Shown here one piece after another: positions 11,801-21,896 of a DNA stretch of 64,000 nt. Both the position numbers and the translations under genes were made by a program. The DNA lies in contig JAHRBC010000001.1 in NCBI GenBank assembly GCA_022702545.1, positions 3,348,001-3,412,000 on the forward strand, given 5' to 3'. Every line of letters begins with the position of its first letter. Positions within the stretch are counted from its first letter, which is position 1. This DNA comes from Phycomyces nitens (taxonomy: Eukaryota > Mucoromycota > Mucoromycetes > Mucorales > Phycomycetaceae). The notes under the pieces are model-generated. The model saw only the letters and a list, made by a program, of their open reading frames with translations, did no database searches and was not told the DNA's origin.

Positions 11801-13507
11801 ATTGTTCTTCTCAATGGTGAAGTTCTCATGAACGATTTTGAGCGCATTACTGGTTATTGCGAGCAAATGGATGTTCACCAGCCTGCTGTCACTGTTCGTG
11901 AGGCCCTTCGTTTCTCTGCTTACCTTCGACAAGATGAATCTGTTCCAAAGGCCGAAAAGGATGATTATGTTGAAAAGATCATCCAGCTTCTTGAGATGGA
12001 AGATATTGGGGATGCTCAAATTGGCATGGTTGAACGTGGTTCTGGCATTTCTGTCGAAGAGCGAAAGCGTCTTACTATTGGAATGGAACTGGTTGGAAAG
12101 CCTCAGCTGCTATTTTTGGATGAGCCGACTTCTGGTCTTGATGCCCAAAGCTCCTACAATATCATCCGATTCATCCGTAAGCTTGCCAATGCTGGCTGGC
12201 CTGTTCTCTGTACAATTCACCAACCTTCCGCCATTTTGTTCGGACACTTTGATCATCTTTTGCTGCTTGTCCTTGGTGGAAAGACTGCCTACTATGGAGA
12301 GATTGGCTCTGATGCCCAGATCATGATTAATTACTTTGAGTCCAACGGTGGACCCAGTTGTCCGGTTGAAGCCAATCCTGCTGAATATATTCTAGAGGTT
12401 GTTGGTGCTGGAACTGCAGGAAAAACTGCTCGCGATTGGTCCAAAGTCTGGGCTGAATCCAACGAAGCCAAGGTCCTTGAGGCCGAACTTGAAGAGATTA
12501 ACAAAAATGCCAATAAGAATCCTACCCGAAAGGCTCGGACATATGCTGCCTCGCATTGGACCCAATTCAAGCTGGTTTACAGCCGGATGACTTTGGCATA
12601 CTGGCGTTCTCCTGATTACAATTTTGGACGCTTCTTGAACATTTCCTTGACTGCCCTTGTCAATGGGTTTACTTTTTGGAAGCTTGGCTCGTCTTCTTCG
12701 GATATGCAGAATAAGCTTTTTGCGCTTTTCAGCACCTTTATCATGGCCATGACTCTTGTTATCCTTTCCCAGCCAAAGTTTATGACTGAACGTCTGTTTT
12801 TTCGTCGTGAATACGCATCTCGGTATTACGGCTGGTTTCCATGGGGGATATCGAGTATCTTGGTCGAGATTCCGTATATCTTTGTATTTGTAGCGTTCTT
12901 TATGTTCTGCTTCTACTGGACTACAGGCATGACCAATACACCCGAGTGCGGCGGATACTTTTATATTACGATTGTCGCCATTGTCTTGTGGGCCGTCTCT
13001 CTTGGATTTGTGATTGCTGCTGCTTCAGAGCTTGCCACCGTGGCTGCAGTAATTAATCCTCTATTTATGTCTACGCTTATCCTCTTTTGCGGTCTGATGC
13101 AACCTGAATCAGCAATGCCAACATTCTGGAGGAGGTGGATGTATTGGATCGATCCATTCCATTATTATATTGAAGGGCTTGCAGTAAATGAACTGGAGCA
13201 TCTAAAGATTGTATGCACAAATGATGATCTTCTCAGGTTCACGCCTCCTCCTGGCCAGACGTGTGGTCAGTATACGGCCAATTTCTTTTCCTATGGAGGG
13301 CTTGGTTATATTGCCAATCCAGATGCCACTCAGCCCCAGCAATGCGAATACTGCAGGTATAATTCTGGAAAGGAATACTACACAAAGGTCTATGGATGGG
13401 ATGCATCTCACAAGTGGCGTAATTTTGGTATCATCATTTGCTATTTTGTCTTTAATGTCCTTGTCTTTCTTGTACTGGTATATTTAAAGAGAAAGGGTAA
13501 AAGATAA
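8875..13507 (+). CDS. PDR/CDR-type full-size ABC transporter (ABCG)
   Basis: Five exons (8875-9034, 9111-9316, 9388-10801, 10854-11060, 11130-13507) encode 1454 aa in the order NBD1-TMD1-NBD2-TMD2, the fungal pleiotropic drug resistance layout and the usual length for it. NBD1 has the fungal degenerate Walker A GRPGSGCTTLLK (Cys replacing Lys, ~residue 178), the signature LSGGERKRLSIAE, and a Walker B region CWDCSTRGLD lacking the catalytic Glu. NBD2 has the canonical Walker A GSSGAGKTTLLDVLA (~861), a degenerate signature ISVEERKRLTIGMEL, and the H-loop TIHQPSA. TMD2 keeps the conserved MYWIDPFHYYIEGLAVNE segment. These pumps export hydrophobic compounds or lipids across the plasma membrane using ATP; the substrate cannot be predicted. 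The first ATG gives a 95-codon acidic N-terminal extension before EEFNLDEFLTGV. Confidence 0.95.
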
Positions 13508-13985
13508 ATGGAACCCAAGACTGGACTATGACCCAAAAAGGTCTTTATGTATCTTTAGACGACATTTCTTGTAAATAAATTCATTGCCTAGACCGACCGA
13601 TAACCAGTTTCTCACTAGACTATCCCACAGCACCCGGAAATCACACTCATGATCTGAAAGCTTCCTAGGTATATGAGCTCTTCCGCGGGACAAACAATAG
13701 ATGAGCCAAAAGCGTACAAAAAAGATTAATGTGAATGTGCATGCAATAAACTATAAATGAATTAAATTCATGTTTCTCAATGATCCAAGATGATAAAGAA
13801 AGCTGAACCTTGCACCTTTATTATATCTTTTAAAACAAATGTGCCAATCATCTCTGCTGGTGCTTTATAGGTTGTGCAAGATAGCATTACGACCACATAA
13901 AGTACTCATGCCTTGTCGTGGATATTGATAGCCCTGCACAATTGGGATTAGGATGGTTAAAAAGCATCGAAATTCAACACTTGAC
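13508..13985. other. Convergent intergenic region
   Basis: About 480 bp between the 3' ends of the ABC transporter and YCII-domain genes. There is no coding or RNA signal. The region probably holds both 3' UTRs. Confidence 0.55.
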
Positions 13986-14485
13986 TTACAATTTGTAAGG
14001 GTAGATGGTGTACTTTTCCCAAACCTTGCCAGTGTAATAAGGATCGCTTTCGACCCTTTCCTTGAGCTCTTCAATGGAATCACTCCAGGCAACTATAGCA
14101 CTGCCTTCCATTTTTCCAGACTACCCCGCCAACCAAAAGGTTAGAGTATTAATACGTTGATGGATTTGTATACCTCATGGGAATCCAAAAGAGCGCCGCC
14201 ACAGAACATAAGGCTTCGGTCTTTTTGGTCATTAGCAACAACGAGATGCTTTTCTCTAATGGCCATTCGACGCTCCAGACACCCGGGATCAGTAAAGTCC
14301 TTGGCAAGGATCAGGAACATCTTCTTGCCTTTAAGGATAGGCGTGTGAATTTATTTTTATGCCGTTTATGTATTTGGCTAGTTTGGATTAGCACTGGTAT
14401 TACCTGAATCAGCAGCAGTCGAATAAGCCAATCTCTGCTTGAAATGAGTAGAGATTGTTGGACGTGTCAAGAACTGTTTGATCAT
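13986..14485 (-). CDS. YCII-related domain protein, probably mitochondrial
   Basis: Three exons on the minus strand (14404-14485, 14174-14328, 13986-14120) give 123 aa. The start MIKQFLTRPTISTHFKQRLA is basic and lacks acidic residues, like a mitochondrial presequence. The rest is a YCII/DGPF-like dimeric alpha-beta fold: MFLILAKDFTDPGCLERRMA, a stretch with LVVANDQKDRSLMFCGGALLD, and GSAIVAWSDSIEELKERV with DPYYTGKVWEKYTIYPYK. The bacterial YciI family includes possible muconolactone-isomerase-like enzymes; the fungal role is unknown. It is divergent from the GNA1 gene, with 525 bp between starts. Confidence 0.85.
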
Positions 14486-15010
14486 TAGGGAGATTACCAG
14501 TGTTTATTGGAAAGGACCCTCTCCAAAGATGATTTGCTGACTGATATTCTGGACTGGGTGGGGTTGTGTAACATTGTAAAGATGGAGACCCTCAACATTG
14601 GTGTGTGTATGGGGTTCCAAGCAATTCTGGCGTGCAAGAGAAGGGTATTTTTATCCACTGCCATTGTGGCAATATAAAGATCTCCATCTGCCAAACATGA
14701 GCTATTTCTGGCACGAGAAATATGGCATAAAGGGGCAATGGCTTATAAGAAGAGATGATAACCAATCAAATTGCACGTTTAAATATATACAATCGTGAAT
14801 CTGCGCAGTGCCCTTTATGTATATAAGAAAAAAAAAAGGGTTTAAATAAATATCTTTTCCGCGGAAAGGTTTGGTTCTTACCGCGGTTAAAATAAAACCA
14901 AAAATAAATAGCCTTGATGATATATATTTATATATATACATGTGTATGCTTTTCAAGAGAATAAATAAACTGAATCCTGGATAGATTCCCAACTCTTTCT
15001 TCAAACAACA
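14486..15010. promoter_or_regulatory. Bidirectional promoter region of the YCII and GNA1 genes
   Basis: The region lies between two divergent starts. It holds two CCGCGG palindromes: TTTCCGCGGAAA at 14856-14867 and ACCGCGGT at 14880-14887, about 20 bp apart. CCG/CGG palindromes are typical half-site arrangements for Zn2Cys6 regulators. A TATATATTTATATATATA stretch lies at 14920-14938, about 75 bp upstream of the GNA1 ATG. Confidence 0.4.
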
Positions 15011-15708
15011 ATGACCTGCCTTACTCTCACTGAAACCAGTTCGTCCCTCTTCTCCCCCAAGCTGATCTCCTCCCAGGTCCAGAACTCGCTGCCAAATGAC
15101 TATCTCTTGAGACCTCTCAAGAGAGACGACTACAAAAAGGGTGTTCTCGAGATCCTTGCCCAGCTGTCCACGGTTGGAGATATTACTCAAAAGCAATTTG
15201 AAGGTAACCTTGGATCCAATATCTTCATGATCTGATCCAGATATCCAATTTGTAGAACGCTTTGATCTCATGCAGAGTCTGGGAAGCTACTATCTTATTG
15301 TTATCGAGGACAAGGGAAGAATTGTTGCATGCGCCACATTGATTATCGAGTATAAGCTACTCCATGGCTGTGGAAAGGTATGCCCACCCAAAAGAACCAA
15401 AGAAGAATGGTATTGATCATTGACCAATTACATAGACAGGACACATTGAAGATGTCGTTGTACACGACTCACAACGTGGCAAACGGTTAGGACAAAGGTA
15501 AAAGGCGGTGAAAAATGGCCCTAGACCGTTGCTAAATTTCCTTCATTATTACACTAGACTCATAGAGCAGATCAACCACATGGCAAAATCCCTTGGCTGC
15601 TACAAATCTATTCTCAACTGCAACCAGCACAATGTCCCATTTTACGAGAAATGCAATCTCAACCTGGCAAATGTACAGATGGCCCACTACTTTGAGAATG
15701 ATTCTTAA
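15011..15708 (+). CDS. GNA1: Glucosamine 6-phosphate N-acetyltransferase
   Basis: Four exons (15011-15203, 15256-15377, 15436-15497, 15558-15708) encode 175 aa, close to the family length. It is a GNAT-fold enzyme with YLLRPLKRDDYKKGVLEIL near the start, then IVACATLIIEYKLLHGCGK, the acetyl-CoA pyrophosphate-binding loop DVVVHDSQRGKRLGQRLIEQ, and the conserved end CNQHNVPFYEKCNL. It transfers acetyl from acetyl-CoA to glucosamine-6-phosphate in the cytosol to give GlcNAc-6-P. That product feeds UDP-GlcNAc synthesis and so chitin, linking it functionally to the chitin synthase at the window start. The ATG was chosen because the family begins about 20-25 residues before the YxLRPL motif. Confidence 0.93.
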
Positions 15709-15863
15709 TGAGGCCATATACAATTTAATGTTAGAACAGCTCAGTGCGATGCGCATACACATTTATACACACATTTATACATACATAAACAAACCATCAA
15801 TCAAACCATCAATCAAACCATCAATCAATCAACCAACCAACTTTTTTTTATAATAAACTCCAA

Positions 15864-17059
15864 CTATTCTCCAAGGTGCGCAACCTTTAAGTCACATACA
15901 TCTTCTGGTGCTGGTCCAGGACGCTCAATAACACCAGCCTTGATCAGAGTAGACACTGTGACCTGGATGGCCTGGCGAGACACAAGAGTAGGGTCTTTGG
16001 CATATCTTACGGTCTTGAACCAGCTTCTGACATCTTGTTCAGGATAATCAAGAAGACTCATAATCCGCTTAACAGATTCATTGTCCTTTTGTTCCATAAA
16101 CAAAACCGTGGCCCTCTGAATGGCCAAAATGGCCTGTTTGATCCCCTCGGCATTGGACTCCAACAAATCCGTGTGGGCAGCAAACAAAAAGGCAGGCCAA
16201 GGGGGAGTGATTTGCCCAATACGCTTGACTTCTCCAGAGTCATGGTAAGGCTTGGTTGTAAAGGTTTCCCACATAAAGAAGTCTGAAGACAGATCATTGA
16301 CAGCATCACGCATGGCCTTGAAATTGTTCAGGACCGTGAAGTCAAAGGGTTCTCCTGGGGTTTTGCCATTCAGCCACCCTTGCTGATCAGCCAAAACATA
16401 GGCCATGATGTGCGAGCCAGATCCAAGGCGAGAAATCGCCGCGTCAGACTTGAAGAGGGTATCAATGGACCGGTGCTTGGATTCTGCACCAGTGGAGATT
16501 GCCCAGCCTTTACATAATCAAGTCTTGGATTTAACAAAAAGAAAAATACTTGGAAAAAATAATAATTTATCCTTACAAAGAGGTGCATCCACATAGGTGC
16601 CGACAATCTTGTACCAGTCTTGGCCCTTGGAAATACCGGCCACTAGGCCTTCTGTCAATGCAATGGCAATATCGAGCTCTTTATCTTTAAGCTTTTGGGT
16701 CATCTATATATATATATATAAATATAAACATGTCAAAAACCATTAAACACTTGGCTAGATTTAAAATGTCTTGCATACTTCACCAGTTCCACCTAGAAAA
16801 CATTTGTGTATTGTTTAAAAAAAAAGGTTTCATATATCCGGATATGTGCTTATATATCAACAATCATACTTGCCTGGACAGCACACAAGCTCAACATCAA
16901 CCTTGTTGTCTTTAAAGAAGCCGTTGTCTCTGGCAATATAAAGAGGGGTTGAAAAGTGCTCGGGCACTAATAAAATAAGAGTCAGTCTATATGTCAGCTA
17001 GGGATGACTAGTGAAAAAATTGTTTATAATGTACCATAGCCAATGCGAATAGGAGACAT
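15864..17059 (-). CDS. Ca3427/THI5-like substrate-binding-fold protein
   Basis: Five minus-strand exons (17035-17059, 16874-16966, 16779-16792, 16577-16703, 15864-16507) encode 300 aa. It begins MSPIRIGYVPEHFSTPLYIA and continues with CPGGTGEMTQKL, then ALTEGLVAG, RLGSGSHIMAYVLADQQGW and MRDAVNDLSSDFFMWETFTT. This is the layout of the Candida albicans Ca3427 family, intracellular proteins with a periplasmic-binding-protein fold related to NMT1/THI5-like domains. No signal peptide is visible, so it is probably cytosolic; its ligand is unknown. Two gene-structure oddities are seen: the second intron starts with GC (GCAAGT at 16873 downwards), and exon 3 is only 14 nt. Confidence 0.88.
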
Positions 17060-17465
17060 TATAGAATGAGCCTTGAGATTCCTTTTTTGCTATCAAAACA
17101 AAACAAGAAGCCCAAAAATACACTGTCCTTCATTAAATATCATATACATCCCATCAGGCACAAAATACTCCCGACACATTCAAGCAAACAAATGCGTCAT
17201 CAAACCAGATTTTTTTTTTTTACATCTCAATCTCTTGATACACAAGCTTCTAAAGCTACTCCCCTCCAAAACTCATTTGGGATCAAATATCACCATAATC
17301 AAGCCTTTGTTCCATGTTAAAAAAGTTATTTAAGCAAACAAGACACATTTGGACACAACAATTTGATTGAGAAAGCTTTTTTTTTTGTTCCATGTAAAAA
17401 AAGTAAAAAAGAAGATGAAAACTGTAGAGTAGCCGTCCCTTTCCCCTTTTTTTCCTTGTCTCTCT
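17060..17465. other. Intergenic region between the Ca3427-like and RPS16 genes
   Basis: About 405 bp, AT-rich, with oligo-T tracts at 17211-17220 and 17380-17388. It should contain the promoter of the Ca3427-like gene and the 3' UTR of RPS16. No gene was seen. Confidence 0.5.
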
Positions 17466-18167
17466 TTAACGGTAAGACTTCTGGAAACGGGCACGGGCAC
17501 CGGGACCACCGAACTTCTTGGGCTCGCAACGACGGGGGTCGGCAACGAGGAGGGTACGGTCGTACTGGACAAGGATTTCCTTGATCTCCTTCTTGGAGGC
17601 CTCGTCAACGTACTTTTGGTAAAAGGCAACAATGGCCTTGGCAAGAGCCTGACGGATGGCGTAGATCTGGGAGGTGTGACCACCACCGTTTACGCGAATG
17701 CGAATGTCAACGTTGGAGAAACGCTCCTCACCGAGCAGGAGGATGACCTCGTAGACCTTGAACTTGAGAATCTCGGGCTCGAGGAGAGCGAGGGGAGAAC
17801 CGTTAACTCTAATGAGACCACGTCCACGCTTGCAATGGGCGACGGCGGTGGCGGTTTTCTGCAAGACAAGAAAGACATTAATATAAATTAAAAATGATGT
17901 TTGGATTAAAATGAAATCATCCACATTCGCAAGTTGTCCATAATCCCATTATCAATGTCGTTGGTGTTGCATAGTTCTTTTTTACGCTTCCTTTTCCTTT
18001 CAGAGTTGAGGTGCCATTTTTTTATTGTCGAGGTTTGGGGTTGGATTGGAAATGTTGGTACTTTACGAATGTGCGAAGATTTGGTGCATATTCCTCAAGA
18101 AAAAAAATGGCATAAAGACATCAAATCGATTACACACCTTGCGACCAAAAGTTTGAACGGCTTCCAT
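17466..18167 (-). CDS. RPS16: Cytosolic ribosomal protein S16 (uS9)
   Basis: Two exons (18138-18167 and 17466-17858) encode 140 aa. The protein starts [20 protein letters not shown] and ends in [12 protein letters not shown], the invariant uS9 tail that reaches the decoding centre. Internal family motifs include [20 protein letters not shown] and [16 protein letters not shown]. It is a component of the 40S subunit. The 279-bp intron right after codon 10 is long for this genome, as is common in ribosomal protein genes. It is divergent from RPL28, with 352 bp between ATGs. Confidence 0.97.
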
Positions 18168-18519
18168 TTTTCTAAATGGTCAAAGCATCATCAGAGATGG
18201 ATTGGTGAGTTTTGGTGGTGGGGATGAATGGATAGATACAAAAAACATACCTTTAATTGAGAGAAGGAAACAAGTCTAGTGGGGAGGGGGGATGGTACTT
18301 TGAAGGTGCCTTCCGGCACAGCCCCATAGTCTCTGCTTTGTGGGCCGGCAGGCTAAACTTACGCTAGAGCCGGACAGTAGGCTGATTCATCCGAGTATAT
18401 CTAGTGTTCGGGCCGGAAGACTATAGCAGTTTTACGGACCCTTTTTTTTCTTGCGAGATGTCCTTGAATTACCTGGCTGGGACCTGCAACCCACTGAGTT
18501 CCTTCTCTATTCTTTAGCT
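18168..18519. promoter_or_regulatory. Bidirectional ribosomal-protein promoter with repeated GCCGGMAG sites
   Basis: This region separates the divergent starts of RPS16 and RPL28. It is GC-richer than neighbouring spacers. It holds four related sites: GCCGGAAG on the minus strand (about 18311-18318), GCCGGCAG at 18344-18351, GCCGGACAG at 18369-18377 and GCCGGAAG at 18412-18419. Repetition in a shared ribosomal promoter suggests a binding site for a common regulator; the factor is unknown. Confidence 0.45.
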
Positions 18520-19239
18520 ATGGTGAGTTGACGTACTATTGAGAACAAGATATCGACTGTGAAAAGGCCCATCCATCCACTCCAAAAGGCCATTTTTTGT
18601 GAAGGAACTATTGATGAAGTTTGGCTAGTTGCTTGGATGGATGGTCTTGAATGTCCTGCACATTTTAGACGCAAAATATCTTGTTCTACAAAAAAAAATC
18701 GAGATTGCAAATCTCTAATCCTCATCGCCATCATCTAACCTCTTTCTCAACAGCCTACCAGACTCCACCACAACAGAAAGAAGCGTGGACACGTCTCTGC
18801 CGGTCACGGTCGTGTTGGCAAGCACAGAAAGCATCCTGGTGGTCGTGGTCTTGCTGGTGGTCAGCACCATCACCGTATCAACATGGATAAGTACCATCCT
18901 GGTTACTTTGGTAAGGTCGGTATGCGTCACTTCCACTTGAAGCAGAACCAGTACTGGCGTCCTATTGTCAACCTCGATTCTCTCTGGTCTTTGGCCGGTG
19001 AGGGTGTCCGTGAGAAGTACAAGAACACCGAGAAGGTTCCCGTCATTGATGCTCTCCAGCACGGTTACGGCAAGGTCCTTGCCAAGGGTGACATCTCCCA
19101 GGCTGCCATTGTCCGCACTCGCTTCGTATCCCGTCGCGCTGAGGAGAAGATCAAGGCTGCTGGTGGTGGTAAGTCTTCTAAATTATTTTTGCTGACATGC
19201 CTACTAATTGTTTGCTTAGTTGTCGAGCTTATTGCTTAA
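18520..19239 (+). CDS. RPL28: Cytosolic ribosomal protein L28/L27a (uL15)
   Basis: Three exons encode 145 aa: an ATG-only exon (18520-18522), 18754-19168, and 19220-19239. The sequence begins [20 protein letters not shown] and contains [20 protein letters not shown] and [15 protein letters not shown], the strongly conserved Gly/His-rich region of eukaryotic uL15. It ends VVELIA. It is part of the 60S subunit near the peptidyl-transferase centre. An intron directly after the start codon is a known habit of fungal and animal ribosomal genes and explains the lack of a long open frame at the 5' end. Confidence 0.96.
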
Positions 19240-19831
19240 ATATATATATACACCAATGTATATAAAACATAAATGCTCACCAAAAATAAAAACTATATAA
19301 AAAAAGAACTATTGTTCTTTAATGTTAAGAATATATATACATATATACATATTTGTATTGTCAAGTGTTTATTTAACTAGAATATACTTTTGAATCTCAT
19401 TGATCATTTGGAAGGATTCAATTACAAGTATTGAATTACTATTACTTTTGCTTGGGATATGGAAATGTAAATTACAGACAAGATTCCATAATTTTACAAA
19501 TTTGGTAAATTCCAATTTATACCCCCAAGGAGACTGACAAATGATAAAATTTGAATTGATGGTGGTCGATTTGGTTTAAATGAGATTTTCTTTATAGATG
19601 TACATGAAACTTTGAGGACAAGCGAATTATAAGGATATGAACAAAAATAAAATAAAATAAAAAAAGATGGGTGTAATATGGGTGAAATGGAACAGGGCAT
19701 TATGGCAATTGCCCTATGTTTCTGTACAAAAAGTTCTTTTTTTTTGCTGGTGATGATTATAAGATTATATGTATAAGGAATTATTTTCGCGCTCTCTCTC
19801 TTTCTTTCTTTCTCTTTCATTCATTAATTGC
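19240..19831. other. Convergent intergenic region
   Basis: About 590 bp between the 3' ends of RPL28 and the first H2B gene, with alternating (ATATATAC)n at 19331-19354. No gene was seen. Confidence 0.55.
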
Positions 19832-20209
19832 TTATTTGGAAGAGGTGTACTTGGTGACGGCCTTGGTGCCCTCAGAGACGGCGTGCTTGGCCAACTCTCC
19901 GGGGAGAATGAGACGGACGGCGGTCTGGATCTCGCGGGAAGAGATGGTGGAACGCTTGTTGTAGGAAGCGAGCTTGGAGGCTTCGGTGGCGATGCGCTCA
20001 AAGATATCGTTGACAAAGGAGTTCAAGATGGACATGGCCTTGTTGGAGATACCAGTGTCGGGGTGGACCTGCTTGAGGACCTTGTAGACGTAGGAAGAGT
20101 AGGTCTCCTTGCGGGTGACTCTCTTCTTCTTGCCATCGGCCTTGACCTTCTTCTCAACAACCTTGGCAGGGGCCTTTCCGGCAACGGGCAAATCAGTCTT
20201 GGGAGCCAT
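19832..20209 (-). CDS. HTB: Histone H2B (copy 1)
   Basis: Intronless frame of 125 aa. It has the lysine-rich tail [20 protein letters not shown], the histone fold beginning [19 protein letters not shown], and the C-terminal helix [20 protein letters not shown] ending in SSK. It pairs with H2A in the nucleosome core. The second copy at 27063 differs in one residue only (Leu7 here, Lys7 there). It is divergently paired with an H2A gene at 21231. Confidence 0.98.
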   Translation of the reverse strand: MAPKTDLPVAGKAPAKVVEKKVKADGKKKRVTRKETYSSYVYKVLKQVHPDTGISNKAMSILNSFVNDIFERIATEASKLASYNKRSTISSREIQTAVRLILPGELAKHAVSEGTKAVTKYTSSK

Positions 20210-21230
20210 TATTATGTATTAAAGAAATGAAAAATAAGATTTTTATCTAGTTGTACGAGGGAAAGCCAGGCTTAAATAAAGGTTGTCTTTATGACCCCCA
20301 AAAAATACCATTGTCGTGTCTCTGACTTTTTTTATTGTGACTGCGTAAAGAGGTGCTTGTAACAGAAATTTGAGTGGGCCAATCAAAAATTGGTAGTTTG
20401 GACAGGTTGATTTGGATTTTGCCCATAATCGATCTTGAGGATTAGAGAGAATAGGTCCATAGACTCAATTGTGGCATTAGGCAAGTCCAGGACAAGCCAA
20501 TTGAATATAAATGATCCATTTTCAGACCAGAAAGACGCTGACCGAGTTTTGGGGTTTGGCTTGATAATTATTGCACCAGGCAAACTCTACCATGTCCATA
20601 AACTGTAACAAGCAAGAGGATTCTATTGGCCAATTGCTTCAATACATGGTTATGTTCCACTCACTTTCTACGCGTGTCAAAAAAAAACGAGTGTAGCTGG
20701 TGTGACTGTCGAAAACCTTGATTTTTGTAAAGTAGTACATTTTTTTAAATTAATGCTTTTGAATGATATACGTGTTTTGAGTACTTTGTCGATATGACTC
20801 TTTGAAAAACTAACACGTATTGACACGTAAGTTCACGTTTATCTACCAATATATTGAATAAAAAATATCGTTAATTTTTGCACACACACACACACACATC
20901 TATATGTGCCTCTTTTTTTTTTTTCCTTTAATTGTTGTACGCCTAGTATTCGGATCTTTTAAAAAATAAATAAATAAAAAATAAAACGTGGCATTTGGCG
21001 GTGTTTAAAGTGTTTTAAATATTATTATTATTTTTTTGGGGGAGGAGGAGGATCCACTTTGGATTTTTCAAATGCAATTCGCGCAAACATGGAAAAAGGA
21101 AAAAAAAATATTGTGACTCGTTTAGCAGGAATTCAGGAACAATAAATAGAAAATTCAAGCATCTTTGATCCAGCTTCAACACAAACACACACACGTACAT
21201 CTCTCTCTTTAACCAAATCACCTATCTATA
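20210..21230. promoter_or_regulatory. Shared H2B-1/H2A-1 promoter region
   Basis: A 1.02-kb spacer between divergent histone starts. It contains an MluI-box-type ACGCGT at 20670-20675 and several CACGT/ACACGT elements around 20811-20841. A (CA)n run lies at 20880-20899 and oligo-A/T tracts are frequent. ACGCGT is the MCB element of S-phase genes in yeasts; use here is inferred. Confidence 0.45.
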
Positions 21231-21626
21231 ATGTCTGGAGGAAAATCTGGAGGAAAGTCTGCTGCCGGTGCCAAGTCCCAGACCCGCTCTGCCAAGGCCG
21301 GTCTTCAGTTCCCCGTCGGTCGTATTCACCGTTTGTTGCGTCGTGGAAACTATGCTCAGCGCGTTGGTGCCGGTGCTCCCGTCTACCTCGCTGCTGTCCT
21401 CGAGTACCTCGCTGCCGAAATCCTCGAGTTGGCTGGTAACGCTGCTCGTGACAACAAGAAGTCTCGTATCATCCCCCGCCACTTGCAGTTGGCCATCCGT
21501 AACGATGAAGAATTGAACAAGTTGCTCGGCCATGTCACCATTGCCCAGGGTGGTGTCCTCCCCAACATCCACGCCACCTTGTTGCCCACCAAGTCCAAGA
21601 AGGCCGGTGCTTCCCAGGAAGTTTAA
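21231..21626 (+). CDS. HTA: Histone H2A (copy 1), H2A.X-like tail
   Basis: Intronless, 131 aa. It starts [20 protein letters not shown] and has the fold segment [20 protein letters not shown] with acidic-patch residues in the NDEELNKLL region. It ends KKAGASQEV. The C-terminal SQ(E)phi motif is the target of Mec1/ATM-type kinases, as in the canonical H2A of other fungi, so this serves as both H2A and H2A.X. The protein is identical to copy 2 (26113-26508), and the last 30 bp before the ATG are also shared. Confidence 0.98.
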   Translation: MSGGKSGGKSAAGAKSQTRSAKAGLQFPVGRIHRLLRRGNYAQRVGAGAPVYLAAVLEYLAAEILELAGNAARDNKKSRIIPRHLQLAIRNDEELNKLLGHVTIAQGGVLPNIHATLLPTKSKKAGASQEV

Positions 21627-21896
21627 GAATTTAAATAACCCCCAAAAAAAACATACAAAATAACGTTGATTTTGCCTACTCGAACAATGTACAAAAAAAT
21701 CCCAAAAAATATTACCAGCCCTTTGAATCTGTAAATAGCGCCTCACATAATTTTGTCTTTTTGTTTGGTAATAAATATTATATGTATATTAACCCACACA
21801 CCTCCATTTTATTGTGTGATTTAAATGTGTAAAAAATATAAAGTGTTTTAAGCTTTGTGTAATTGATAAAGGCAGGTATAGGATAGTATTGTCTAA

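Noticed and set aside
17859..18137. Possible snoRNA in the RPS16 intron
   Set aside because: I looked for C (RTGATGA) and D (CTGA) boxes with terminal pairing and found no convincing set; the same holds for the RPL28 intron at 18523-18753.
21222..21746. Long antisense frames over histone H2A, and similar ones over H2B, H3 and the second H2A
   Set aside because: They mirror the biased codons of the histone genes and repeat identically at both H2A copies.
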